The position numbers and the translations under genes were made by a program. Of a DNA stretch of 64,000 nucleotides, positions 25,323 through 35,652 are shown piece by piece (position 1 is the first letter of the stretch; each line of letters begins with the position of its first letter). The notes beneath the pieces were generated by a model. The model saw only the letters and a list, made by a program, of their open reading frames with translations, was not told the origin of the DNA and searched no databases. The DNA comes from Aspergillus flavus (lineage: Eukaryota; Ascomycota; Eurotiomycetes; Eurotiales; Aspergillaceae). The stretch covers positions 3,658,001 to 3,722,000 of the forward strand of contig NC_092405.1 of NCBI RefSeq assembly GCF_009017415.1, in the 5' to 3' direction.

Positions 25323-27437
25323 ATGCTATCCCATCCTATCATTCTGGGAGCTCTCACCCTGGTTGCTACGACTGTTCATGCAGTTGTGGCGGAGAAACCA
25401 GCGATCAATCGCCAAAATGTCGTCCATCGGTATAACCCCATACGTACGAACTTGTCAACAACAACTCCCATGCAGGTCGGCAACGGCAATTTCGCCTTCG
25501 GAGCCGACATCACCGGCTTGCAGACATTGCTTCCTTTCAACATACTTTCTTCATGGTGTTGGTGCAACGACTCTCTACCAACAACCGCTAACCAGACAGA
25601 GCCATCAGACTTCACTGGCATGGACTGGTTGACACATGACCGCCTTGTGAACTATGATATACAGAACCCGGCCGAAGCAGAGATTTCCCAGTGGCTAGTT
25701 GCCAATCCACATCGGGCCAATCTTGGCCGGGTAGGGTTCCTCTATAAGGGAAACAATATCTCTAGTGACGATATCACTGGAATAAGGCAGAGTCTTGATC
25801 TGTATAGCGGCATTTTGACATCGGAGTTTACCCTGCATGGACAAATTGTTTCTGTTACGACAATTGGAGATCCCTCTTCTGATATCATTGCTGTTGATGT
25901 GCAATCCTCGCTGTTGGTGGATGGCTCCTTGAGTGTGTTCTTTGACTACCCATTGACCACAGGACTGAACAAGTTTGAGGCTCCATTTGTAGGTAATTGG
26001 ACTGCAGTATCGCAGCATACTACTGCCTTGAATATTATTACAGAAAATGAAGCTGCGATCAGACACTCACTGGAGGGCACGACATACTATAACACCATCG
26101 AGTGGGAACAGACAGGCCAGATAACAGGCCCTTTTCATGGGACACACCGATATCTACTCCAACCTACTGGAAAGACGAACCGATTCACATTCAGTACCGA
26201 GTTTTCTGCATCCTCAAGAACGAGTATAAAGCCATTCGCCGCTGTCAAAGAAGCCTCCATTCACTGGTGGGCTCAATACTGGGAATCTGGCGCATTTGTA
26301 GACCTAACGGAATCAGGATCTTCAGACGCAGAGGAACTGCAGCGCCGTATTATTCTCTCACAGTACCTGCTGGCCGTGAACAGCGCTGGTAAAGATCCTC
26401 CCCAAGAATCTGGTCTCCAAAACAATGGCTGGTACGGCAAATTCCACCTTGAGATGGTATTCTGGCATCTGGGCCACTGGGCGCGGTGGAATAAATGGGA
26501 TATGTTAGATCGTAGTCTTGGTGTATATTCCCGGTTTCTACCCTCGTCTATCGAGCGTGCAAAAAGGCAAGGATACGCTGGTGCGCGACTGGGGAAAATG
26601 AGTGATCCATCCGGGGCATCGGCTCCTGGATCACAAAATGCGTTACTTATCTGGCAGCAACCACACCCGATGTATTTTGCTGAGCTGGAGTATCGCTCGT
26701 CACCGAACGTCGAAACTCTGAACAAATGGGATTATATCCTGGACGAGCTCGCGACGTGGATGGTTTCTTATGCGTGGTGGAACGTGTCTACTCAAGTATA
26801 TGACCTTGGTCCACCGATGTATCCATCATCGGAGAATACGAGTCCCAATTCAACATACAACCCGACCTTCGAACTGGCCTATTGGAGGTTTGGTCTCAAG
26901 ATTGCCTCGGACTGGAAAACTCGACAGGGAATCTTGGTTCCTGAATCTTGGACTCGAGTGCTGAATAATCTTGCACCATTGCCCATAATTGATGGCGCAT
27001 ACTCCATCTGTGCTGATCTGCCGGATATGTGGAATAAGAGTAGCTACACATCCGACCATCCCAGCCAGATTGCAGTCTATGGGCTTTTACCGCCTACAGA
27101 AGGTGTAGATCCATCAACTGTGAACGCTACCATGGATCTAATTGCCCAAACATGGAATTTCACGGCTTCTTATGGATGGGATTTCCCGATGCTAGCCATG
27201 ACATCGCTTCGTTTAGGCAATGTTGATCAGGCTGTTGAGTATTTACTCCACTCTAACTTTCAGTTCGATGATGCGGGTAATCCTGTGGGGACGGTGGTCC
27301 CGACGCCATATTTCCCAGCGTCCTCAGCCTTTCTGCTTGCGATTGCAATGATGGCTGGTGGGTGGGACGGTGATGAGGGAATACATTTTCCAGAGAGCTG
27401 GGGAGCGAAACTTGAGGGATTTTCGGTGGGGATATGA
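25323..27437 (+). CDS. Secreted six-hairpin glycosidase family protein
   Basis: 704 aa in a single exon. A signal peptide is evident (MLSHPIILG... to about VHAVVA, cleavage near residue 23). The mature protein begins with a segment ending in VGNGNFAFGADITGLQT, typical of fungal secreted (alpha/alpha)6 six-hairpin hydrolases. The central WYGKFHLEMVFWHLGHW motif (about 367-383) resembles the catalytic-barrel signature seen in GH65/GH95-like enzymes, where the Glu would be the acid catalyst; that residue assignment is inference. Trp-rich helices continue to the C-terminus. About ten N-glycosylation sequons fit secretion. Substrate unknown; a polysaccharide or glycoside outside the cell. Not obviously linked to peptide synthesis. 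Confidence 0.85.
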   Translation: MLSHPIILGALTLVATTVHAVVAEKPAINRQNVVHRYNPIRTNLSTTTPMQVGNGNFAFGADITGLQTLLPFNILSSWCWCNDSLPTTANQTEPSDFTGMDWLTHDRLVNYDIQNPAEAEISQWLVANPHRANLGRVGFLYKGNNISSDDITGIRQSLDLYSGILTSEFTLHGQIVSVTTIGDPSSDIIAVDVQSSLLVDGSLSVFFDYPLTTGLNKFEAPFVGNWTAVSQHTTALNIITENEAAIRHSLEGTTYYNTIEWEQTGQITGPFHGTHRYLLQPTGKTNRFTFSTEFSASSRTSIKPFAAVKEASIHWWAQYWESGAFVDLTESGSSDAEELQRRIILSQYLLAVNSAGKDPPQESGLQNNGWYGKFHLEMVFWHLGHWARWNKWDMLDRSLGVYSRFLPSSIERAKRQGYAGARLGKMSDPSGASAPGSQNALLIWQQPHPMYFAELEYRSSPNVETLNKWDYILDELATWMVSYAWWNVSTQVYDLGPPMYPSSENTSPNSTYNPTFELAYWRFGLKIASDWKTRQGILVPESWTRVLNNLAPLPIIDGAYSICADLPDMWNKSSYTSDHPSQIAVYGLLPPTEGVDPSTVNATMDLIAQTWNFTASYGWDFPMLAMTSLRLGNVDQAVEYLLHSNFQFDDAGNPVGTVVPTPYFPASSAFLLAIAMMAGGWDGDEGIHFPESWGAKLEGFSVGI

Positions 27438-27589
27438 ATTATAAGTGAATATTCGTCGTTCAGGACCATACACTTAAGCGCCACAATGATAACTTCATTC
27501 TGAACTCAATTAAAACTAAGGACCGCAAAGGTTTATCCATTTCAATAGAGAGTACATTTTCACAAAGGTAGGGTTGACGTCTCTATGCT

Positions 27590-27931
27590 TTAGCAACTGC
27601 AACCACACGCCTTACAATCCCCTTTAGCACAATCGGAATTCCCCACTCCAGGTATACAATCTTCAGCAGTAGTACAAGATGTCCAATCGCCAGTTCCTCC
27701 CTTATGGGCTAACCAACACCATTGTCCATTGCCTTGACATCGTTGCCAGCACCATCTGTTCTTCGAGCAGCCATATGGAGATTGAGTCCAGCATTTCTGG
27801 GCAGCGAATACGTTGGCTAATTGCTTGGCAGCTGGGGTATCGTTGGCAGCCTCGTCGCCTCTGGGAACAACCCGAGCAAGAACGGTGCCGGGTACAGCAG
27901 TAACAAGGAGGAGACTGATGTTGAGCTTCAT
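27590..27931 (-). CDS. Small secreted 12-cysteine protein, defensin/toxin-like fold possible
   Basis: 113 aa starting at ATG 27931. The frame stays open upstream to 28273, but that part is 5' leader: the signal peptide MKLNISLLLVTAVPG begins at 27931. A short pro-segment (VVPRGDEAANDTPAAKQ) precedes a C-terminal domain with Cys at 47, 55, 61, 65, 72, 86, 92, 101, 106, 109, 111 and 113, enough for six disulfides. Paired WC motifs (RWCWQRC, QWCW) and the CKACGCSC tail resemble small cysteine-stabilised fungal proteins with antimicrobial or effector roles. The role here is not known. A TATA-like ATATA lies at about 28105-28112 on this strand, some 175 bp upstream. No intron. Confidence 0.8.
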   Translation of the reverse strand: MKLNISLLLVTAVPGTVLARVVPRGDEAANDTPAAKQLANVFAAQKCWTQSPYGCSKNRWCWQRCQGNGQWCWLAHKGGTGDWTSCTTAEDCIPGVGNSDCAKGDCKACGCSC

Positions 27932-30830
27932 TCTTGCGGGTCTATAGTTATTAGTAAGAAGCAGTGTACTGTTTTGGGGAAGCACATACATAAAGATGGG
28001 AATCAGGCTATGAGAGAAATGAGGGGTGTGGGTTTGCCTTTTGAGCAGTAAAGGTTCTGAAGATGTCGGGAGGGTTATTCGCAGGTCACAGGGGGAAAAT
28101 GCCCTATATATTCTTCCCAGAGGTTGTCTGCAAGGATTCGCCCTCTTTCTACAGTCCATGACAAGCCTAGGCCCGGTGGTAAGTCGTTGAACTAAACTGG
28201 TTAAGTCTCTGACAGCCCAACAGATGCTGAGTATTTTATGATCCGATTGGAAGACCTCAGTTACACCAAGCATTATACATTCTAGATGGTATTGTGGGTT
28301 GCATCACTTGGGCACTAGCTTGCTAAGGTACATGCTTGTTGATTTACTACGGATATAACGGGTCGGATGACGCAGTGATGAAGCCAGCAACAATAGTCCA
28401 GGAAGAGGTAACGCCAAAACATAGCTGACTATCGGGTCACTCTAGCGTGAGCGTCATATAGTATCCTGACCTGTCACTCAACTCCGCATAATACAGCTAG
28501 CACTTCCATTCTAGAAGCAAATGGGGGTAAACATTTCCAATGCTGATTCAGGGCAGTATGTATCACAAAGAATTATGATTTTAAAGTGTATTCAATTCCC
28601 ATTTTGGATGAGAAATAGCTCGGGATATAACCTGCTTTCGTAAGTGATGTCAATAGTATCTCACGGTCAGCACTCTATCCCGAAAGGTCAAGAGGTCCCA
28701 GGCACTACTTAGAATACCTTGACTTCCTGTGATACCCGGAGGATGCCGAGTCCCTGCATGTTTCAGCCTCATGGAATCTTACGGATGACCATTGCAAGAC
28801 TCTGTGATTTGAAGATAGAATATTTACATTGGACGGTGGGGGACTACTATTCGCATTTGCTTCGATAGACATCACTATCAACAAGGACTATGATATACAA
28901 TCGAAGTAATTGGTTGATCCGGGGATTGACATACATTTAGGCATCAAAAATCAGCAGCATCGTCGTGATGTGCCAACATAGTGAAATGGTAGCAATACCC
29001 AGACATGCTGGGTTACATTGTTGGGAGTACCCTGTTCCCAAGTGGACCAGGATATCCTTGCCATAGACTTCTATTTGAGCAATCCCACTATCCACACTTA
29101 CGTCGGAATGGTACAGCAGACACGCCGTATTGGTTCCAGGTCTTACCGGAACCTGCCTCAGTTATTGAGAATAAAGGGGGCACTGATACATCATGCAACC
29201 AAGTCTCAAACAGGGTAAAAGGGAGTTGGATATAGTACCCCGTATAGTCGTTTCAACGCATTGCGTTGGTCATGAATAGAATAGCCAATTTGTATGACCA
29301 AAGCCGTGCATCTACAAACGCCTTCCTGCTGCGGAAATATGTTGAATTTAGCTTTGGATTTAAAAAGTAAACTCTATATATGGAAACTAAAATCGCTCCG
29401 CACACATACCTAGTAGGGCGATTGATGAATCACGTGGTATAGGGCAAATTGGCGGATGTCTAGTGATACAGGAGACCACAGATCACAGTTACCATCACAA
29501 CGGAATTTGGGATAAGAACTATAAGACACATGTCTTATAATCTCCCACAGATAGGTGATCGCAGATGTTTACAACCGTAAATTAATGGAAATTGCGATCG
29601 GCGATTCCCTTATGAAATAGGTGGTTGTAGCCCTAGTCTGACACTAGCCTAATGATCCCTGTAGGATCCCTGCTCTCTACAGATGATTGCACCTAGTCGC
29701 ACTAGTTAATACCAGATATTCAAAACGTATTGAGTTGGTGACATGGTTTAATATAGCGTGCTAGTGTTCTGTGGCCCTTTACAAGCACTAAGGCGCTGCG
29801 GTGTATGAACTTTACAATATTACCTGTATTTAATATATTACAAGAGGATCCAACCATGAGGGGCCCACATTTTCGACTTTTCTAACGTCTGATGGCCAGG
29901 GACAAAAATACTGAGACTGAATCCCACGCAATAGACTGCTTGTGAAACCTGGCGACTCAAACTCCTTCACCGTTGGGGATGTACCCGAAGATATCCTATG
30001 TCCTCTATATTGGTAATTGCAAGGGTCCGATGTAAGTAATATGGGCCACTCTAGGCTCGGCCAATTACTTGTCAAAGTGAATAGAAAATGTGTTAGATGC
30101 TGTGCCTTGCCTTTTATGCCACGGGCTTAGCCCTAATAGAGGAAGGAATAGCATAATGATGACTCGGGAGACTTTTAGCCATTTTTCGGTTAGTCCAGGC
30201 TCTCCCAACCTTCCTGCGATGCTTTAGCTACTGCGTACGCTCTGCGTATTGCTATTACATTCTCTAGCCGCTCTGACATACTAGACGATTATGGAGCATA
30301 ACCCCAGCTTGTCGGTATGACCTTAAGTAAATCATCCATTTATTGTTGCGAGAAACTACTACAACCCAAGGACAAGAGCAATGAAACAGGTATGATATTA
30401 TCCGGCTCATTGATTGGTCTCGGGGAGGGAGTGGTTTAGGTCTAGCGAGTTTTAGATGACGACCAGTTCACAAGCCAACACATCGGGCGCTAGTGAGGCC
30501 AGTATTCGACACAGGAGATATTGTGGAGTTTTATGCACCTGGAGGGGTTTGACCTCGGCGACGGAAGAGATTTAACAACCTTAATGCCGGTATTAATAGA
30601 CAAGGTTCACCTAGGATGGCCTGAGCTAAGACCGGGCAACCAAACAAAGAGAGGGCTTTCACCCTACTGGGGTTGGGTTATAATGTGGCTTAGAATATCG
30701 ACCGTACATTTCCCGCTAGATAGATTATATGACTTCAGGCTTCTAGATGTCGGACGTAAGGACCAGCAACAACTCTTAGCCTTATCACTTGCAATCTCTC
30801 TACATGCATGATTCGTTTGTCTAGTTGATA
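27932..30830. other. Long intergenic stretch without a supportable gene
   Basis: About 2.9 kb, AT-rich. Only short open frames occur, such as 29005-29235 and 30521-30811. They lack signal peptides, family motifs and splice-linked partners. No inverted terminal repeats or array repeats were noticed. Confidence 0.5.
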
Positions 30831-31700
30831 ATGCAATCCATATCGGTACTTATCTGTGTTCTTTTAGCCCTCTCCATACTCAATTTTACAGTTGCCTCTT
30901 TAACCCAACGACCGATCTACGCGATCGCTCACCGAGTCCTACGAAACGAAGCCGTCACCGCTGCGCTTTCTCATGGTGCGAATGCATTAGAGGTTGACTT
31001 AACAGCGTGGTACTTCGGCTGGTGGGCAGACCACGATGGAAAGCTATTCAGTGCTGGTTCTACAGCACGCGACCTCTTCAAGTTCATCGCGCAGAAACAG
31101 TGGACGAAAGATTACAACATTTCCTTCGTATGGCTGGATATTAAGAATCCCGATTTCTGCCGAAAAGGTCGACCCTGCTCCATCGAAGCCTTGCGCGATC
31201 TAGCTCGAGAGATACTTGAACCAGCAGGTATACGAGTACTTTATGGTTTTTTCGAAACAGCTGAGAGTCGCGGGTTCAAGGTGATCAGAGACGGTTTGAA
31301 CTCGAACGAAGCCGTTGTTTTGAGTGGGGAGACGAGTACTATCTTGCATTTGTACAACATTTCCGGGGCTGGTATACCAGTCAAGCAGATGGTTATGGAT
31401 TTCGGGGATTCGTGGCTTAGGAAAGGGGTCGACATCTATCCAGAGCTTCGGTATGGAAGTTGGAAGCGTGATCATGGCAAACTCGGGAAGGTGTTTAGCT
31501 GGACTAGTGCGCAAGGGGATACAGAAATGGTGAGGTATCTACTTCGGGAAGCTGGTATTGATGGGCTCATATATGGATATCAGACTGATGAGTATAACGA
31601 TAAGAGTGGTCCTAAGTCTGCCCTTAAGGATATTGTTGACTTCGTCGAAGCTCATTCGGATACCCATCGAATGGCCACCGAAGATGATGCGCCTTGGTAG
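30831..31700 (+). CDS. Secreted sphingomyelinase D / phospholipase D-like protein
   Basis: 289 aa. The frame is open from a TTG at 30825, but the first ATG is 30831 and gives a clean signal peptide (about residues 1-23). The fold is a GDPD-like TIM barrel: after RPIYAIAHRV come the catalytic and metal-binding residues His34, Glu54 and Asp56 (in GANALEVDLTAW) and His68 (WWADHDG). The spacing of 20, 22 and 34 from the first His matches the arachnid and fungal SMase D family. The C-terminal ATEDDAPW matches the family's conserved tail. These enzymes cleave choline from sphingomyelin or lysolipids, often forming a cyclic phosphate. The fungal role is unclear: lipid scavenging, or an effector against invertebrates or hosts. 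Confidence 0.88.
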   Translation: MQSISVLICVLLALSILNFTVASLTQRPIYAIAHRVLRNEAVTAALSHGANALEVDLTAWYFGWWADHDGKLFSAGSTARDLFKFIAQKQWTKDYNISFVWLDIKNPDFCRKGRPCSIEALRDLAREILEPAGIRVLYGFFETAESRGFKVIRDGLNSNEAVVLSGETSTILHLYNISGAGIPVKQMVMDFGDSWLRKGVDIYPELRYGSWKRDHGKLGKVFSWTSAQGDTEMVRYLLREAGIDGLIYGYQTDEYNDKSGPKSALKDIVDFVEAHSDTHRMATEDDAPW

Positions 31701-32048
31701 TACAATAATGCCATGAGCCTATGTACGAGAGTTCAGCTAGCGGAAATTATGAGGTCAAGCTTAATAGGTCTAAGACCAGCAGCGATAGTGCTTAACGTCA
31801 CTTGCACACTACATTAGAGAGCAGTTACCACAATCTATCATTTCACACATGAGTTTCCCAAAACTGGCCATCGGGGGTTTGTGATCATGAACAGTGCAAC
31901 TGCCAATAGTGGGCGTATTTTTTTATCTGTCTCAGCCTTTTGGGGGACAGCATAGAGATTATAAAGGGGAATAGTTCTACTACTCGCGTAGCTTCAAACG
32001 TGGTGAAATCTCTGAGAAGGATCTGCTGGGAGGCATCAATTTTGTATA
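31701..32048. other. Intergenic, nothing recognised
   Basis: About 350 bp between the SMase D-like gene and a coiled-coil remnant. No promoter or gene feature can be supported. Confidence 0.4.
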
Positions 32049-32355
32049 TTGAATGTCTTCGCATCATTGTTCCACGAGCAGCTGGTCTTGGAGAAGGATC
32101 TTCAAGATATATGTGAGAAAGAGAAGGCTACCTTAAATACTGAGTGCGATAAGGACAAAGCCAGCAACGACAAGAAGCTTCAGGAGAGCAAGGAGGAATG
32201 GGAAAAGAAGATGAAAGCCTTGAAAAACACTTGCGACGCAGAAAAAGGCAGCACAGGAAAAGACGAATAATGATGCGAAATCCAAGCTAGAGGAGGAAAA
32301 CAACAAACTCAAAGAGGCCATGGCCACTATTGGTGGTGGGCCGGCTATGCAATGA
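32049..32355 (+). pseudogene. Remnant of a charged coiled-coil protein, frameshifted
   Basis: The frame from about 32052 encodes a Lys/Glu-rich heptad-like segment (LEKDLQDICEKEKATL and onward) up to KNTCDAEK. It then hits a stop at 32268-32270. Skipping one base in the A5 run near 32241-32245 moves to a frame that continues the same coiled-coil style (KKAAQEKTNND, KLEEENNKLKEAM) to a TGA at 32353-32355. There is no ATG start and no 5' exon is visible. Function unknown. Alternatively, it is the 3' exon of a small gene with a sequencing error. Confidence 0.45.
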
Positions 32356-32626
32356 AGTTGCTCTGTGATGTACGTCTGATAGAATCCGTAACGTCTCCAC
32401 GACTCCGCCTTAGGTGATCAAACGTTGCTTTATCTGAGTCGTAGCTTCGATGGTCATTGAACTGACTTTCGCATCCGAAGCAATACCAGAGGTGCTGATG
32501 ATTGTCTGTAATACCAAGACTTGCAGGTCGTCTGATGAAGCTGGCATGATGCTTTCGTAAATGTTCATTTACATCCGCCTGGGTCCAAAAGTCCTGGTCA
32601 TGGTCGGTGCAAGTGTATGGCTTCAT
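32345..32626 (-). CDS. Short C2H2 zinc-finger-like protein or fragment
   Basis: 93 aa from ATG 32626. The N-terminus has YTC then a Phe and a Leu before HLRKHH, a C2H2-like finger lacking the second close Cys. After a linker comes YCFGCESQF followed by FDHLR, a second degenerate finger. Fungal C2H2 proteins with such N-terminal fingers are usually several hundred residues long, so this is probably a truncated copy. It overlaps the end of the coiled-coil remnant on the other strand by 11 bp. Confidence 0.45.
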   Translation of the reverse strand: MKPYTCTDHDQDFWTQADVNEHLRKHHASFIRRPASLGITDNHQHLWYCFGCESQFNDHRSYDSDKATFDHLRRSRGDVTDSIRRTSQSNFIA

Positions 32627-34065
32627 CTATTTCAAGAAGGGCAAGGTCCTGCTAGCTTCTATTATAATACATATCAGCTTACATTCTTGGAATTGGGCCG
32701 TTAAGAAGCTTGCAATTCTAGTAAGTATTGCTTCTAACGGCAATCGTCATTTTTGTGGGCAGCGACACACTCACAAAGCTCGAGTGGCCAAATAGAGGGC
32801 CTTAAAAGGTTGATAGAGATACCTGATGACGTGTATGCGGTAAGGATCTGAGTAATGAATTGTGAATGTCGATGTTCGAGATTGGGATGTACCCTTACTC
32901 TCATCGGGACATGCGGGTGGCGCCGGACCCTTCCTTCAACCATTCCATAGACGGAGAGTCCGAATGTAACGTTCCATTTGTGTTGCATCTATAAACGAAA
33001 GCCCATCTTAGGTCGAGCACCATTGTACAAAGCTATTGGAGGTACGCTCGACATTGAGTTTGTTGATGATATACGGGACAGTGCTTGCCACTCATTCCCT
33101 GGGGTTTGGAATCATGGGAGTGGTAGTCTAATCGGGAAGATTGGCCACCAAGCCATGAGGTATTCATGTAGCTTGCCGTTTTAGTCAGACCTAGATGGGG
33201 TAAGACGGGTACGGCCGCATGGAAAGAGGTCAGGTAACAAGGAGAGATGTACTGCCGTGGTTTACACATCTATCGGGAGCTCGCTGAGCCGAATACATGC
33301 ACTTCCTTCAATCAAGAGTGAAAGATGAACAAGGCCATTAGGTCTGATAGGTACATGACATCTGCTGGTTACATGGGCGGCTATCAACGTCAAACGACAG
33401 CCTGCAATCATTGTTCCAGCTTTACAACCCCATTGTTTGCCACGATCTGGTTGACGCCGAAGTGACAACACCATATACGAGCATGACGCAGATGCCAAGT
33501 TCTTGATGTATTTTTCTTTCTTGAATGAGGCCATTTCGCGTGTTTCATGGTTTGTAGTATGGCCAGGCCAACCTAAAACAAACCTTGCTCGAGCAACAGC
33601 TTTGAGTAGACTTCTGTTGTCTTCAACGATAGAACAGATCTAGATATGAATCATGCATCATCTGACGAGAGCTATGTGGGTCAGAGCCTATTATCCACGG
33701 GTCGGCAAGGGAGATCGTCTGTCCGTAACGAATAGTAGGTGGTCGTAAGCTCAGCTGTCCAGTTCGTTCGGCAGAAGCCGAGAGGATGCTATTTCCGCAT
33801 CCGGCGAGAGCTGGACTGGGGGTTCGTATTTCCAGGCCATGATCCATGGATCAACCTCGCCTAACAAAATCTACCCGATATCATGTCAGCAGCTAAACTC
33901 AATTATCCCCAGGTCTATACAGCACAGACATGTATATAAGCAGCTGGAAATTATGCCCAAAGCCCGCCAGACGCGAACAATACAACCTTTAACCTCAACC
34001 AGTATCTTCCACTACATTCCAACTCAACACATCTTACATCTTTCCTTCCATCCGCTACTCCCAAA
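32627..34065. promoter_or_regulatory. Intergenic with TATA box of the following secreted-protein gene
   Basis: Only scattered short frames are seen. TATATAAG at 33933-33940, about 126 bp before the ATG at 34066, is a good TATA box. A pyrimidine-rich leader (CATCTTACATCTTTCCTTCCATCC) precedes the ATG, as in highly expressed fungal genes. Confidence 0.5.
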
Positions 34066-34431
34066 ATGCGGTTCATTCCAGTTGCCCTCGGCCTTATGGC
34101 CACCACTAGCGTCATGGCTAATCCTGCCAACGTCCAATCCGTGACTGTCCAGCTGGCCAACGATCAGTCTGGGGCCAACGCCAACGTTGATATCCCTGCC
34201 GACGGCAATCAACGCTCCGTCCAGGCTCTCTGGGGTAAAACCTCTGTGTCCACGAACGGCATTGTTTCTGCCTCGAGCGCCCAGCTCAATAAATTCCAGC
34301 AAACGACCCATTGCCGAATTACTCAGAACCCCAATGTGAACGCTGAGCTCGATGCGCAGCGCACCTGGACACAGCTTGACCAGGGAAAGGTGGTCCAGCT
34401 CACTCACGCATTCATTGTCTGCAAGGACTAG
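34066..34431 (+). CDS. Small secreted protein of unknown function
   Basis: 121 aa, single exon. Signal peptide MRFIPVALGLMATTSVMA with likely cleavage before NPANVQS. The mature part is about 100 residues, rich in Asn, Gln, Thr and Val. It has only two cysteines (HCRITQN and the C-terminal FIVCKD), which could form one disulfide. No catalytic motif is recognised. The C-terminal half (FQQTTHCRI ... TWTQLDQGKVVQL) has the pattern of a small beta-sheet secreted protein. Strong TATA and leader signals suggest real, possibly high, expression. Confidence 0.75.
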   Translation: MRFIPVALGLMATTSVMANPANVQSVTVQLANDQSGANANVDIPADGNQRSVQALWGKTSVSTNGIVSASSAQLNKFQQTTHCRITQNPNVNAELDAQRTWTQLDQGKVVQLTHAFIVCKD

Positions 34432-35256
34432 TCATACACGGCCTGTGGATATCGAAGTGTAATGTTTGCGAGGTTTTGAGTCTTTGGAAGACTATACTTG
34501 CGATTGGAACTGTGGCGTGCTCTTCTAATAATACAGGACCTAGTGGAGCACCCATCCAACATATAACATTTATCTGTTGTTGAAATTTTTATTAATTGTC
34601 ATGTACGGGTATCTAAAAATTAGTTTAATATTGCAAACACATTTTCTTAATGAATCATTAATTATATAAAATGGGAAGACAGTTAACTTTCTTTTGTGAA
34701 CGTGTACCGCCTCAGCATACCTTGTCTATAGGTTCAGGACATCACTGAAGCTTCTGACCTGGATAGCATGGCTCACGTATTTTAGCTCTTGTGAGTGTAG
34801 TAAGCATTCTAACATCACTATCTCGTTCTTGCGCTGAAACACTCGTTCCCAACCAAGCGTTCGTTATTTCCTGGCCTCCAACATTGCACATCACGTTTAT
34901 ATACTTCGCCATTCGTTTTAATTGCCCGCCCCGAATTTACACTGTGTTGGACCGGGTCTAATCTCCGAATCCACTCCGACTATCCGATTCAAAGCCCCTA
35001 TTCTGAGGATATAAGAATTCTGTGCAGAAAGAGAAGGAAGTACGGCGTCCAATTTCTTGGTATTGAGAGTACGAGTAGTTACTGTTTCAGTGTCAGGCAC
35101 GACATCCATTGATTGGGAATAAGTGTGACTACAATTTGCTGGAATGCGACGATGCAATAATCTTGGTATGAATCTAAGCACCCGGTAGATTTATATTTCA
35201 GCGTTCACCATCTCAAATACATAAACTAATGATAAGCGTTTATTATATTGAGATTC
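34432..35256. other. Intergenic, AT-rich, no gene called
   Basis: A minus-strand open stretch at 34918-35181 begins with GTG. It contains an internal ATG-started 60-odd-residue frame but no recognisable motif. Treated as unsupported. Confidence 0.4.
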
Positions 35257-35652
35257 TTAAGCCTCAATGTCGTCTTCCCGCACACTCTTGGGACATTCAC
35301 TCTGGGGAATACACTCTCTATACTATAGTTCAGGAGAGATTAGCCTGTTGTTTCTGATATATATCAATCATCCAGTAACGACTTACTTGATTGAGTACAT
35401 AGCCATCTATGCACTGACAACCCTCAACACATTCCATTGTGCAAACCTGATCAGGGGGAGAGTCGCAAGCAGGCGGACAGGAGCTACCGCAGGTCTTGTA
35501 TTCTTGGTTCTATTAAAATCGACTAGAGTTAATACTTGAATCAGTGGTTGCCGTCGTTGTAGAGTCCTACTCACCTCAGGGCATTGCTCGGTGGCATAAA
35601 CAGCCGAAGCCATCGCGAGAAAAATCGCAAGAAATGTCGACTGGAACTTCAT
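35257..35652 (-). CDS. Secreted TIL-type (trypsin-inhibitor-like) cysteine-rich protein, three tiny exons
   Basis: Exons are 35652-35575, 35509-35387 and 35322-35257. The introns (65 and 64 nt; GTGAGT...TAATAG and GTAAGT...CTATAG) are both phase 0. The product is 88 aa. Signal peptide MKFQSTFLAIFLAMASAVYA is followed by ten cysteines at 24, 33, 37, 41, 49, 53, 57, 59, 71 and 77. The spacing and the motifs YKTCGSSCPPAC, CVEGCQC, GYVL and CIPQSECP match the TIL fold, a small five-disulfide domain that often inhibits serine proteases. TIL domains are best known from animals; fungal examples are few. Target unknown: a self or foreign protease outside the cell. The exact frame, ten-Cys pattern and good splice sites make the model strong. 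Confidence 0.85.

Noticed and set aside
28000..28273. N-terminal extension of the cysteine-rich secreted protein
   Set aside because: The extension would bury the signal peptide that starts at 27931 and contains the TATA-like element; it is leader sequence.
30521..30811. 96-aa ORF before the SMase D-like gene
   Set aside because: No signal peptide or motif; AT-rich composition typical of chance frames.
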